A stretch of 64,000 nucleotides of DNA from JAIBJN01 sp963838795 (GCA_963838795.1 CAWISL010000005.1:1-64000); one strand, 5' to 3'; counted from the first letter of the stretch, positions 50,698 to 59,576 are shown. The notes: a model not told the origin generated them from the letters alone. Made by a program: numbers and translations.

Positions 50698-53419
50698 GTG
50701 GAACTCAGAGAGGTGAACAGCCTGGTTCCCGAGGCGCCCCAGGCGACTCCGCCCCCTTCGCCTCCCGGTCGGGTCGACGGGCTCGTCGATTCGTATCGCC
50801 GGCTCGCAGACGTCTTCCACGAGGTGCTCTCCGAGCAGACGCACTCGACCGTCCTCGAGCGAATCGCGGACTCGCTCGCTGCCGTGATCCCGTACGACGC
50901 CTTCACGATCTACCAGGCGGACGAGGCCCGCCGCCTGCTCATCCCGGTGATGGCGCGCGACCGCTGGGCCGACGAGATCATGAGCGACCGCCCTGCCCTC
51001 GGCGAGGGCATCACCGGCTGGGCGATCGACCACTGCGAGCCTCAGCTCGTCAATGACGCCCACCTCGACCCGCGAGTGAAGACGGTCCCCGGCACGCCCG
51101 ACGACGAGCCCGAGGCGCTCATCTCCGTCCCCCTTGTAGCCCGCGGCGCCGTCAAGGGCGCGCTCAATGTCTACCGGCTGGGGACGAGCGCAAGCTTCTC
51201 CGAGGAGGAGTTCGAGCTCGCGAAGCGCTTCGGCGACGCCGCCGCGCTCGCGCTCGACAACGCCCAGGTACGCGCCGCTCTCGAGCTCCAGGCGCAGACC
51301 GACTCGCTCACCGGCCTCTACAACCACCGCTACTTCCATGACCGCCTGCGCTCGGAGCTGAACCGCGCGAGCCGCACCCACGACTCGATCGCCGTCCTCA
51401 TGCTCGATATCGACGACTTCAAGCGAGTGAACGACGTCCACGGCCACGGCAGCGGCGACCTCGTGCTCGTCGAGCTGGCCGACCTCCTGCAGGGAATCGT
51501 CCGCGCGTCTGACGTCGTATGCCGGCTCGGCGGCGAGGAGTTCGGCGTGATCATGGCCTCGTGCGACGCTGGAGCCGCCCTCGGCCTCGCGCGCCGGATC
51601 GTCGACGGCCTCGGAGAGACCGAGATCGAGCCCGCGGGCAGGCTGAGCGTCTCCATCGGCATCGCACAGGGGCCCGAGCACGCGATGAACCCACGGGAGC
51701 TGGTCGCGTGCGCCGAGATCGCCATGATGACCGCCAAGGCCCGCGGGAAGGATCAGGCCGTCCTCTTCGAGGAGGAGGCCGGCGAGCGCCCGACCCCCGC
51801 GACCGGCGGACGCGATGTCCGCTCGATCGCGCACCTGAAGATGCTGCAGAGCCTCGCCGGCAAGCTCAACCGGCTGAACGACGTCCGCGAGATCGGAGAC
51901 GCGACCGTCAACGAGCTGCGGATGCTCGTGGACTACCACAGCTGCCGCCTGTACGTCGTCGACGGCGACCACCTCGTGCCGGTCGCGTGGCGCGGCGACC
52001 TCGACCCTTACTCGGCCGAGAGCGTCGAGGCGCTCACGTGCAGGATCGGCGAGGGGATCACCGGCCGCGTGGGCGAGACCGGCGAGTCGATCCTCTTGGC
52101 GAACGCGCTCGACTGCTCCTACGCGGTCACCATCCCCGGCACCGAGGACGTGGACGAGTCGATCATCGCCGTCCCCTTGAACTACGGCACCCGCGTGATC
52201 GGGGCCATCGTCATCTCCAAGCTGGGCGTCGACCAGTTCGACGAGGACGACGTCCGCCTCCTCGAGGTGCTCGGGGGCCACGCCTCGGTCGCCCTCGAGA
52301 ACGCGCGCCTCTACGAGGCCGAGCGGCTCGAGGCGAGTCGGGCCAAGACGTCGCTCGAGATCTCCAACGCGCTCCTCGACTTCAGCCGCCGGCTCGCCCT
52401 CGCCGAGTCGCTGGACGAGGTGCTCGAGCGAGCGGTCGAGCTCGCCGCCCGGCTGCTCGACAAGCCTCGGTCCTCCGTCTGGCTCCAGGACCGCGCCGGC
52501 GAGAACCTCGTTGCTCGCGCGCTCTTCGGCTACGACTGGCGCGACACGGCGGTCCTCGGTGGCATCACCGTGCCCGACGAGCGCGCCCGCGAGATCCTCG
52601 ACGGCGACGAGCCGTTCCAGCTCGAGGCTGCAAGGTTCCCCACGAGCGGAGCGCGCGGAGCTGGCGCGAGGGCTGATCGCCGTCGCGCCGCTTCGGCTCG
52701 ACGGCGACCGGCTCGGCTGCATCGTCGTGCGCACCGACCCCGCCGGAGGGGCGTTCGACGAGCGCAGCATGCGCTTGCTCGCCGGCGTCGCGCACCAGGT
52801 GAAGCTTGCGGTCACGAACGCGTCGAGCTACGAGAGCCTCGAGCGGACGTTCCTCTCGACCGTCGAGGCCCTCGCCAACGCGCTGGAGGCAAACGACGAA
52901 TACACGTCCTCGCACGCGCGCTGGATCACCGACATGGCCCTTCACGTCGGTCGCGAGCTCGGGATGGATCCCAAGGCTCTCAAGCGCCTCGAGCTCGGCG
53001 CGCTCTTCCACGACATCGGCAAGATCGGCGTCCCGGAGGCGATCCTGTCCAAGCCGGGGCCGCTGTCAGACGAGGAGTGGAAGGTCGTCCGGCTCCATCC
53101 GGAGCTGGGCGCGCGCATCCTCGCGCCCATCGAGCGGCTGGAGCAGGTCTGCCAGATCGTCCGCCACTGCCACGAGCACTGGGACGGGAGCGGCTACCCG
53201 AACGGCCTCGCCGGCGAGGAGATCCCACTCGAATCGCGCGTCATCCTCGTCTGCGACGCCTACCACGCGATGACGACCGACCGGCCGTATCGCCGGCGCC
53301 TCTCGATCGAGGAGGCCAGCCGGCGGCTTCGCGAGGCCGCCGGCACGCAGTTCGATCCACGGGTCGTCGAGGTCTTCCTCGCCCTGGACGCCCCCGCGCA
53401 GGCCGGGCGCGCCGCCTAG
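50698..53419 (+). CDS. GAF-GGDEF-GAF-GAF-HD-GYP cyclic-di-GMP signalling protein (one frameshift)
   Basis: A protein of about 907 residues joining synthesis and breakdown of cyclic di-GMP. Order: GAF (about 30-190), GGDEF (about 195-360), GAF (about 375-540), GAF (about 555-700) and HD-GYP (about 710-900). The GGDEF domain has TDSLTGLYNHRYFHDRL, LMLDIDDFKRVND, an RASD inhibitory site and the active site RLGGEEFGV. The HD-GYP domain has LFHDIGKIGVPE and HEHWDGSGYPNGLAGEEIP, both intact. The frame shifts near 52650 inside the third GAF; one base mends it. It is soluble, with no membrane segment. The GTG at 50698 has GAGGAGG 14 bases before it. Confidence 0.88.
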
Positions 53420-53424
53420 AGGTT

Positions 53425-53886
53425 CTAGGCTTCGGCGAGCTCGACGCGCTCGATGACGACGGCCTCCCGCGGGCGGTCGCTCCCGTCCCGGTCGACCTCC
53501 GAGATCGCGTCGACGACGTCCATGCCCTCGCTGACCCGACCGAAGACGGTGTGCTTCCCGTCCAGCCAGGGGGCGGCCTCGGTCGTGACGATGAAGAACT
53601 GGCTCCCGTTCGTGTTCGGGCCACGGTTGGCCATCGCGAGCGCCCCGCGGACGACGTGGTGGTCGTTCGCCTCATCTTCGAACTCGTAGCCCGGGCCGCC
53701 GGTGCCGTCGCCCTGCGGGCAGCCCCCCTGGATCATGAAGTCGGGGATGACCCGGTGAAACGCGATGCCGTCGTAGAAGCCGTCACGCGAGAGCTTGGTG
53801 AAGTTCTCGACCGTCTTCGGAGCGTCCTCGTCGTAGAGCTCGATGAGGACAGGGCCGTGTGTAGTGTGGATCGCGGCAGTAGTCAT
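53425..53886 (-). CDS. Peptidyl-prolyl cis-trans isomerase (cyclophilin)
   Basis: A 153-residue cytoplasmic cyclophilin, which speeds proline isomerisation during folding. Active-site residues are in FHRVIPDFMIQGGCPQGDG, ALAMANRGPNTNGSQFFI and WLDGKHTVFGRV. There is no signal peptide. The ATG at 53886 has TACGGT six bases upstream. Its start codon overlaps that of the divergent gene in a shared CATG. It is convergent with the HD-GYP gene across 5 bp containing a CTAGA/TCTAG inverted repeat. Confidence 0.94.
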   Translation of the reverse strand: MTTAAIHTTHGPVLIELYDEDAPKTVENFTKLSRDGFYDGIAFHRVIPDFMIQGGCPQGDGTGGPGYEFEDEANDHHVVRGALAMANRGPNTNGSQFFIVTTEAAPWLDGKHTVFGRVSEGMDVVDAISEVDRDGSDRPREAVVIERVELAEA

Positions 53887-54751
53887 GTCGCCACCGTATC
53901 GGAATCCGGCGAAGCGCCTCTGGTATGCGATCTCGCTGCCGGAGAGGGCGATCCGCGCGCTCGTCGGAACACTCGGAGGGCTGCTCCACGAGAGCGCCGA
54001 GGTGCTCCTTCCGCGCTTCGTACGCCAGTCCCGTCTCTACGAGGCGACGGCGAAGAACGCCCTCCGGATCGCCGTCGAGGCGGTCGGTGGAGTCGAGCCG
54101 GCGGAGCCGCCCGAAGTCTCGGCCACGGAGATCACGAAGCGCAAAGCGGCCGGAAACGTCGTCGAGCTCGGCTCGATCGCCGCGTTCGGCTTCTCCCCGC
54201 TCTGGCTGCTCGCCGCGGCCTCGGACGTGGCGCACGGCTCCCGCGTCTATCTCGCCTCGTTCGTGGACGAGCTCAAGCGGGCCGGCGTGCTCGGGAAGGA
54301 GAGCGAGGTCACGTCCGTCGACGAGCTGTTGGAAGCTCTCGAGAACGCCTCGGGGCGCACGGCCGGGCTGATCGACATCCCCCCGCTCGAGCTCGCCGAG
54401 CTGCGCTCGACGCTCGGAGACCTGCGTGCGGATGCCTCCGGACTCCCGGGCCCCCGGGAGCTTGCCTCCCTGTACCAGGGGCTCAAGGAGGAGGCCGCCC
54501 GCGAACGTGGCTCGCTCCTCGAGGTCTCCGTCGGCATGGGCATGGCCTTCCTGCTCTCCGCCAGAAACGTGGCGAATGCGCACCTCGCGATTCCCTACCG
54601 GGAGGACTGGGCCCCGCTTCGCCGTGAGGGCTTCGCCGCGTACGCGCGGCGGGTGGGCGCGCCGTACGCGCGGGCGGTGGGCGGTCACTTCGACCCCAGG
54701 CGCCCTTCTTGGACGGAGCGCCTTCTCCTCAAGCTCGAGAAGGCCCGCTGA
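53885..54751 (+). CDS. Protein of unknown function
   Basis: A 288-residue protein, mostly helical, with one hydrophobic stretch (IAAFGFSPLWLLAAASDV, about 98-115) that may be a membrane or membrane-associated segment. The N-terminus is basic (MSPPYRNPAKRLWYAISL), and the C-terminus is rich in Arg and Pro. The FSPLWLLAAASDVAHG segment is reminiscent of EcsC-like helical proteins, but I cannot assign a family. The ATG at 53885 shares a CATG with the start of the cyclophilin gene. No other in-frame start fits well, so two divergent start codons truly overlap, or this gene begins further in. Confidence 0.65.
   Translation: MSPPYRNPAKRLWYAISLPERAIRALVGTLGGLLHESAEVLLPRFVRQSRLYEATAKNALRIAVEAVGGVEPAEPPEVSATEITKRKAAGNVVELGSIAAFGFSPLWLLAAASDVAHGSRVYLASFVDELKRAGVLGKESEVTSVDELLEALENASGRTAGLIDIPPLELAELRSTLGDLRADASGLPGPRELASLYQGLKEEAARERGSLLEVSVGMGMAFLLSARNVANAHLAIPYREDWAPLRREGFAAYARRVGAPYARAVGGHFDPRRPSWTERLLLKLEKAR
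53893..53898 (-). promoter_or_regulatory. -10 box of the cyclophilin gene
   Basis: TACGGT on the minus strand ends six bases before the ATG at 53886. It lies inside the first codons of the divergent gene. Confidence 0.5.
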
Positions 54752-54830
54752 CCCTCTAGCAATCTGACGAAAAGTTCCTACAGTCTCAAGTAGGGACCCG
54801 CGCTGTTGCGGCCGGTGAGGGGAGGGGCGT

Positions 54831-55928
54831 TTGCCTAGCTGGGAGACCATGACGTGGATCGCCATCGGCGTGTCCGCCCTGGCTGTGCTTCTGCTGGCCG
54901 TCTCGGTCGCGCTCGCCGTCCGCCTACGTCGCGGCGGTGACGCCGCCGAGCGCTCTCAGCGCGAGGTCGAGCAGGCTTGGGAGGAGACTCGCCGAGAGCG
55001 CGCGGGCTCGACCCGGGCCCGGAGCGAGGTGCACTGGCTTCGCAACCTGGCCGAGATCGGAGCCTCCGACTCGATGGAGGGCGCGCTGCGGCGCGTGCTC
55101 GAGTCGGCGACGGGGCTCGGAGAGGCCGCGGCGGCCATACTCGTCCTCCCCCAGGCCAGAGAGGAGCCGATCGTGGCAACGTTCGGGCTCTCGCCCGAGG
55201 AGTCCTCGCGCGAGCTCCTTGGCCTTCCGCCGGGCGGAGGAGAGGCGCGCGCCGTCGCTCTCGTGTACAGGTACACCGAGGAGGAGGCAGCACGCGACGT
55301 GTTCCGCCTGAGCGGCGGGCTTGCGCTTCCGGTCGTCGGACGCGACCGCAGCCGCCTCGGAACGCTGGCCGTCTTCTGGCGGCGCGTCGAGCGCGAGGTG
55401 ACCGAGGAGGAGCTGGAGCGGCTCGAGGGCCTGGCCGGTGCGCTCGGCCCGTCGCTTCGCAACGTGTTCCGCTTCGAAGAGCTTCGCAGCGCGCTCGACC
55501 GCGACGTCACGGGCCTCCCCGGGCGACGCACGCTCCGCGAGGCGCTCGACGTCGAGTGCGCGCGGGCGCGACGCTACTCGCATCCGCTCAGCCTGCTCCT
55601 CCTCCGGGCGACGGGCGAGCCGGAGAGCGTTCGGGCGGCGGCCGAGCGGCTCCCGACCGACGTGCGCACGCCCGATCGCGTCCATCACCTCGGCGAAGGG
55701 CGCTTCGCCGTCGTCATTCCGGAGTCCTCGCTCGTCGACGCCGAGCGGCTGGCGCGACGGCTCCGTCTGTCGCTCGGCGAGGGGCGCACGCCGGTCGCGT
55801 TCGTCGAGCTCCGGTTCGAGGACGATGCCGTCTCGCTGCTGGAGCGCGCGGAGGCCGCTCTCGCCGATGCGGAGGGCCTCGCCGAAACCGGCCGAAACCT
55901 ACCGAAGGCTGTTGAACCCGGCGGCTGA
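54831..55928 (+). CDS. Membrane-anchored GAF protein with degenerate GGDEF domain
   Basis: A 365-residue signalling protein: one N-terminal membrane helix (about 8-32), a short coiled segment, a GAF domain (about 65-220) and a shrunken GGDEF domain (about 225-360). The GGDEF start DRDVTGLPGRRTLREAL and the ARARRYSHPLSLLLL strand are recognisable. The substrate-binding block (normally DxDxFKxxND...GHxxGD) is missing, and the active-site loop reads HHLGEGRFAVVIPE instead of GGDEF. It should not make c-di-GMP and may be a receptor or scaffold. The TTG at 54831 follows GGGGAGGGGCG; an ATG at 54849 is the alternative. Confidence 0.8.
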   Translation: MPSWETMTWIAIGVSALAVLLLAVSVALAVRLRRGGDAAERSQREVEQAWEETRRERAGSTRARSEVHWLRNLAEIGASDSMEGALRRVLESATGLGEAAAAILVLPQAREEPIVATFGLSPEESSRELLGLPPGGGEARAVALVYRYTEEEAARDVFRLSGGLALPVVGRDRSRLGTLAVFWRRVEREVTEEELERLEGLAGALGPSLRNVFRFEELRSALDRDVTGLPGRRTLREALDVECARARRYSHPLSLLLLRATGEPESVRAAAERLPTDVRTPDRVHHLGEGRFAVVIPESSLVDAERLARRLRLSLGEGRTPVAFVELRFEDDAVSLLERAEAALADAEGLAETGRNLPKAVEPGG

Positions 55929-55954
55929 GCCGGTTAGGTTTGCGGCGGCGTACT

Positions 55955-56521
55955 GTGGCGACAATTCTCGACCTTGCGGAGTATGCGGACGTCTCCGCTG
56001 AGAACGTCTTGCGGGTCGTTCACGGCGAACCGGTGAGCGAGGAGGTCGAGCGGCGGGTCTCTGCCGCCATCGACGCGCTCGGCGTGCCGCCCTATCCGCG
56101 ACAGGTCGAGGTTCTGCCGGCGATTCCTCCCGGCGCCTCGAGCGACGAGCTGCTGCAGCGCTTCCAGGCGACCGCCGCCGAGCTCGAGGCCAACCTCCCG
56201 GAAGGGGTGGGGTCGGTCGTCTACGAAGCGCTTCGCGTCGAGATTCGTCCGGTCGCGCAGCACGTGGCCGAGCTCGGGGCGCTCTTCGAGCGCATGCTCG
56301 CGCGCCTCGAGGGGGTCTCGACCAGCGTGGACGACGAGCGCCGCGATCGTCTCGAGGACGTCGCGCTCCTGACCGAGCTCGTGACCTCCGGCTGGCGCTC
56401 GGTCGACCGCCGCCTCGCCCGGCTCGAGAAGATCGTGGCGCGGATCGAGGCCGGCCGAGGCACTCGCCGCGAGGCGCGCCTCTATCACCTCGACGACCCG
56501 GCCGGCACCCCCACCGAGTAG
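55955..56521 (+). CDS. Small protein with LacI-type helix-turn-helix
   Basis: A 188-residue protein. Residues 1-50 form a LacI-type HTH and hinge pattern: VATILDLAEYADVSAENVLRV, then SEEVERRVSAAIDALGVPP. The rest has no sugar-binding domain. It is a long, charged helical region (about 70-170) likely to form coiled coils. The GTG at 55955 is preferred to the TTG at 55940 because LacI proteins begin right at this strand. It could be a DNA-binding protein responding to protein partners rather than sugars. It follows the degenerate GGDEF gene by 26 bp on the same strand. Confidence 0.7.
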   Translation: MATILDLAEYADVSAENVLRVVHGEPVSEEVERRVSAAIDALGVPPYPRQVEVLPAIPPGASSDELLQRFQATAAELEANLPEGVGSVVYEALRVEIRPVAQHVAELGALFERMLARLEGVSTSVDDERRDRLEDVALLTELVTSGWRSVDRRLARLEKIVARIEAGRGTRREARLYHLDDPAGTPTE

Positions 56522-56561
56522 CCCGGTCCGAGCAGCGGCCCCGTGGGGTCGGTCGGTGGGC

Positions 56562-57071
56562 TCAGGCTTCTGGATCCTCGCTTTCGTCCTTGGGCTTTTC
56601 TTTGTCCGGCTGGCGCCGACTCGACGAGATCCAGCGCGCGTGCTCCTGCGAGATCAGGCCCTCGATCCGCTCCGCCAGGAGGCGTAGCGGGTCCCGCGAG
56701 CCCGCGTAGACGTCGGCGCGGGCGAGGTAGAGATACTTCTCGTGCTTGAGAGACTCGGCGGTCGAGCGGTACGTGATCCAGTTCTGCCGGTACTGGTAGG
56801 CCTGGAGCAGGCCCTCGACGAAGACCACTACGGCCCCGAGGATCCCGGCGACGTAGACGGGGACGTCGAACGCGGCGACGACCGGAATCGAGGCGGCGAC
56901 ACCGAGGACCACCGCCTTCAGGACCTTGAAGCGGATCTGAGCCTGACGGCTTTTCGCGTCGTACCACGCGATCTGGTCGTCCAGGCGCCGGAGCGTCGGA
57001 TGCTCGCCCTCGACCGACTCGGCAGTCGCGGGCGCCCTGAGATCCTTGACCTGCTGCTCGCTGGCAACCAT
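56562..57071 (-). CDS. DUF4231 (SLATT-like) two-helix membrane protein
   Basis: A 169-residue protein with the DUF4231/SLATT pattern. An amphipathic lead-in (RLDDQIAWYDAKSRQAQIRF) is followed by two closely spaced membrane helices (LKAVVLGVAASIPVVAAF and VAGILGAVVVFVEGLLQ) and a helical cytoplasmic tail (YQYRQNWITYRSTAESLKHE). SLATT proteins are proposed membrane effectors in nucleotide-signal defence systems, but stand-alone DUF4231 copies are common and need not be defensive. The ATG at 57071 has GGGAG eight bases upstream. A relic of a TIR-domain start lies just upstream on the same strand. Confidence 0.82.
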   Translation of the reverse strand: MVASEQQVKDLRAPATAESVEGEHPTLRRLDDQIAWYDAKSRQAQIRFKVLKAVVLGVAASIPVVAAFDVPVYVAGILGAVVVFVEGLLQAYQYRQNWITYRSTAESLKHEKYLYLARADVYAGSRDPLRLLAERIEGLISQEHARWISSSRRQPDKEKPKDESEDPEA

Positions 57072-57201
57072 CAGGAGACTCCCTCTACCGGGCGCACGCC
57101 GGAACTCCTCCCACCGTGCTCGCGTGGGCGTGCGCGCAGGCCGCCGACGAGAATCGCCACTCCTCCTGCCAGCCCGACGAGCCCTCCGGCGCCGAGGGAA
57201 G

Positions 57202-57240
57202 CGCGTCTTCACGGCGGTAGCTGATGAAGATCTCGGACGT
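57202..57240 (-). pseudogene. Relic of a TIR-domain protein N-terminus
   Basis: The minus strand reads ACG followed by codons for SEIFISYRREDA, the hallmark first strand of bacterial TIR domains. An ATG would be expected where ACG stands, and GGAAGG lies about ten bases before it. After these residues the frame gives unrelated sequence and stops. Another frame of 57075-57200 encodes a Gly/Leu-rich helix (GGLVGLAGGVAILVGGL). There is no full domain, so this is best read as a remnant. It is short enough to be chance, though the match is exact. Confidence 0.4.
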
Positions 57241-57322
57241 GGGCCCGCCTTCCCGTGACAGCGGCAGGACTCGGGTTCCGGTTCGAGTCTACGAGGCGCC
57301 CGAGCTACCGGCAAGCGGCCCG

Positions 57323-57757
57323 TCAGCCGCTGCGCCTGGCCGCGAGCACGGTCGCGACCCCGGCTGCGGCGAGGGCGATCGCGCCGACGAGGCCCGTTAG
57401 CCGAAGCAGCCAGTACACGGCGACGTTCGGGTCGGACGCGACCGGGTCGAGCGGCTCAGCGAGGCTGCCGACGACGTAGAGAACGCCGATGAGGGCCAGG
57501 CCCGCTCCCGCGACGAACTGCCAGGCCCGCCGCGGCAGGAGCGCCAGGGCGGTGAGCACCGCCTGGGCGATCATCGCCGCCAGCGGCGGGGAGAAGAGCG
57601 TCCCGCGCGTGACCCACTCGGCGGAGACGTCGCCCGGGTCGCCGGCGCCGCCCCGCTCCGACGTCCACCCGTGGTCGATGGACACGACCGTCATGATCAG
57701 GAGAAAGCCGAGCAGCAGCGCCGAGATCGGAGCGAGGAGCTTGGCCGCCGCGGTCAC
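57323..57757 (-). CDS. Four-helix membrane protein of unknown function
   Basis: A 144-residue membrane protein with about four hydrophobic helices: LLAPISALLLGFLLIMTVV, a loop with SIDHGWTSERGG, then segments around ALLPRRAW-QFVAGAGLALIGVL and LLRLTGLVGAIALAAAG. It has no recognisable catalytic motif. The GTG at 57757 overlaps the cupin stop (GTGA), so it is co-translated with the cupin gene. Function unknown. Confidence 0.72.
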   Translation of the reverse strand: MTAAAKLLAPISALLLGFLLIMTVVSIDHGWTSERGGAGDPGDVSAEWVTRGTLFSPPLAAMIAQAVLTALALLPRRAWQFVAGAGLALIGVLYVVGSLAEPLDPVASDPNVAVYWLLRLTGLVGAIALAAAGVATVLAARRSG

Positions 57758-58290
57758 CACTGCGGCAGGTCGCCCTCCCGATAGAGTCGCTGCACCGGCT
57801 CGGGGAAGCGCGCGTAGGCTTCCCTCCCGAGGTCGGTCGTCTCGAGGACGCTCGCGCCGTGGGCCTCGGCGACCTCGTTGCGCGGGTAGATCACCTTGGA
57901 GCCCGGCCTGCGAGCACCCACGGCGACGACGACGCACGGGCCGTCCCCGGCGCCGACCAGCACGTGTTCCGTCCAGGCCGGGCAGTGGAAGAAGTCCCAG
58001 GGTCGAAGCGGGCGTTCCTCGCCCTCCACCAGGAGCAGGCATTCGCCCGAGAGGACGAGAAACCCCTCCTGGGCGTCCTCGCCGTGGTACATGCAGCCGG
58101 GCTGGCCGGGCTGGAGGACGCTGATGTTGACCCCCAGCTCGGGAAAGCGCACGTCACCCTCGAACACGCAGTAGTGGTCGAACACCTCGCTCTCAGACCA
58201 GCGGGCCTCGCGGGCGTTGACCACGAACCACCCCTCCCCTTGCGGGACGAGCCCGTTCTCGCTGGGAACGAGCTTTGCCTCGTGGACCAT
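57754..58290 (-). CDS. Cupin-domain protein
   Basis: A 178-residue protein with a C-terminal cupin barrel. The first motif is CMYHGEDAQEGFLVLSGECLLLVEG (about 65-90) and the second PWDFFHCPAWTEHVLVGAG, with His, Glu and His in metal-ligand positions. The N-terminal 45 residues (EARWSESEVFDHYCVFEG) form a lid-like extension seen in some sugar- or thiol-binding cupins. The ATG at 58290 has GAGGAGG upstream, so this gene has a leader, unlike its divergent neighbour. Ligand unknown. Confidence 0.85.
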   Translation of the reverse strand: MVHEAKLVPSENGLVPQGEGWFVVNAREARWSESEVFDHYCVFEGDVRFPELGVNISVLQPGQPGCMYHGEDAQEGFLVLSGECLLLVEGEERPLRPWDFFHCPAWTEHVLVGAGDGPCVVVAVGARRPGSKVIYPRNEVAEAHGASVLETTDLGREAYARFPEPVQRLYREGDLPQW

Positions 58291-58321
58291 GCGAACCTCC
58301 TCTCGGCTTAGGCCACCAGCC

Positions 58322-58327
58322 TAGACT
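58322..58327 (+). promoter_or_regulatory. -10 box of the ATP-grasp gene
   Basis: TAGACT ends ten bases before the ATG at 58338. It fits the TANNNT pattern, with at most a very short leader. Confidence 0.4.
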
Positions 58328-58337
58328 CCCGGCACCG

Positions 58338-59576
58338 ATGGCGAGGCGCCACCTGATCGGCCTGCTTCTGGCCACCGAGGAGGACTGGCCGAGCGCGTTC
58401 GAGGCCATCCTCGGTCGGCTCGGGCCAGTCCGGTATCGGGGCCAGACGCACGAGCTGGAGGCGGCGCGGATCCTCAACGAGCCGTTCGACCTGCGCTCCA
58501 CGCCGCGCTACACCCTCGTCATCGACCGCCTTTCCTGGTGGTACGACCTTCCTCGCGAGTGGCTGAAGAAGATCGCGCTCGTCGACGACGTCTACCTCCT
58601 CAACAACCCGTTCACGTTCCAGGCGATGGAGAAGCACGCGGCGTACTGCGCGATGATGCGGCTCGGGCTCCGGGTCCCCGAGACCTGGCTCCTCCCGCAC
58701 AGGCTTCCGCCCGACAACCCGCGCTACGTGCCGATGGCGGAGCGGTACAACCCGGAGTTCGACCTCGGCCAGATCGGCGACTGGGTCGGGTATCCCCTCT
58801 ACATGAAGCCCTTCGACGGCGGCATGTGGGTCGGCGTCACCCGGGTCGCGGGGCCGCAGGACCTGCAAGCTGCCTACGACGCCTCGGGCGAGCGCATGAT
58901 GCACGTACAGGCGAGCGTCGAGGACTACGACGTGTTCACGCGGAGCCTCTCGATCGGGCCCCAGACGAGCGTGATGCGCTACGAGCCGGGCTCCCACGGT
59001 CACTACCGCTACCAGGTCGACAGCGCTTTCCTCCGGTCGGAGCTCGAGCGCGAGGTCGGCGTCATCAGCCGCATCGTCAACGCGTTCTTCCGCTGGGAGT
59101 TCAACTCCTGCGAGACGATCGTCAAGGACGGGCGCGCGCATCCGATCGACTACGCGAACGCCTCGCCGGACATCGCGCTCGTCAGCCTCCACTACTACTT
59201 CCCGTGGGCGATCCGCTCGCTCGTCGCGTGGTGCGTGTTCTGCTCGGTCAGCGGCCGCTCGATGCGCCTGAACCAGCGCACGAGGGAGTACTTCGAGGTC
59301 GGCGACCGCGACGACCTCTCCTACGAGGAGAAGCTTGGCCTCTACGCGGAGCTGGCCGACGCCTACTTCCAGGCTGCCGAGTTCGAGGAGTTCCGCGCCC
59401 TCGTGCTCCCCCACCTGGACGAGCTGACGGTCGACTACGTCGAGAGCTCGGCGTTCGACGATCTCGTCGTTACCGCCATCCGGCTCGAGGTCGAGCCCGA
59501 GCGGCACGAGGAGATGATCGAACGCTGTCGCAGCCTGACAAGGCAGTGGGCCGCCGACGAGCGCGCCGCCGCCTAG
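58338..59576 (+). CDS. ATP-grasp-type protein of unknown substrate
   Basis: A 412-residue protein that looks like an ATP-grasp ligase (RimK/glutathione synthetase class). The ATP-binding strand and loop read YPLYMKPFDGGMWVGVTRV (about 152-170), followed by a central domain with VQASVEDYDVFTRSL. The metal-binding end has EFNSCETIVKDGRAHPIDYANAS, where Glu/Asp/Asn residues would hold Mg. The N-terminus (HLIGLLLATEEDWPSAFEAIL) forms the pre-ATP-grasp fold. The ATG at 58338 is chosen over an upstream frame start because of its -10 box. The ligated substrates are unknown. Confidence 0.75.
   Translation: MARRHLIGLLLATEEDWPSAFEAILGRLGPVRYRGQTHELEAARILNEPFDLRSTPRYTLVIDRLSWWYDLPREWLKKIALVDDVYLLNNPFTFQAMEKHAAYCAMMRLGLRVPETWLLPHRLPPDNPRYVPMAERYNPEFDLGQIGDWVGYPLYMKPFDGGMWVGVTRVAGPQDLQAAYDASGERMMHVQASVEDYDVFTRSLSIGPQTSVMRYEPGSHGHYRYQVDSAFLRSELEREVGVISRIVNAFFRWEFNSCETIVKDGRAHPIDYANASPDIALVSLHYYFPWAIRSLVAWCVFCSVSGRSMRLNQRTREYFEVGDRDDLSYEEKLGLYAELADAYFQAAEFEEFRALVLPHLDELTVDYVESSAFDDLVVTAIRLEVEPERHEEMIERCRSLTRQWAADERAAA

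Noticed and set aside
49621..52815. A 1064-codon minus-strand frame extending the membrane protein through the HD-GYP gene
   Set aside because: Only the last 310 residues look like a protein; the rest is antisense to the GAF-GGDEF gene. The GTG at 50553 with its -10 box is the better start.
50698..54627. A 1309-codon plus-strand frame from the HD-GYP gene through the cyclophilin
   Set aside because: After 52650 the frame loses similarity while another frame carries the GAF and HD-GYP domains, so it is a frameshift artefact and not a fusion protein.
54752..54830. A flagellar-type (sigma-28) promoter before the degenerate GGDEF gene
   Set aside because: The AAAAGTTCC and TCAAGTAGGG pieces are only loosely similar to the consensus and their spacing does not fit.
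57072..57322. A small Gly/Leu-rich membrane peptide gene in the gap upstream of DUF4231
   Set aside because: A helix-like stretch exists on the minus strand but has no good start codon or ribosome-binding site in frame. It is reported only as part of the TIR relic.
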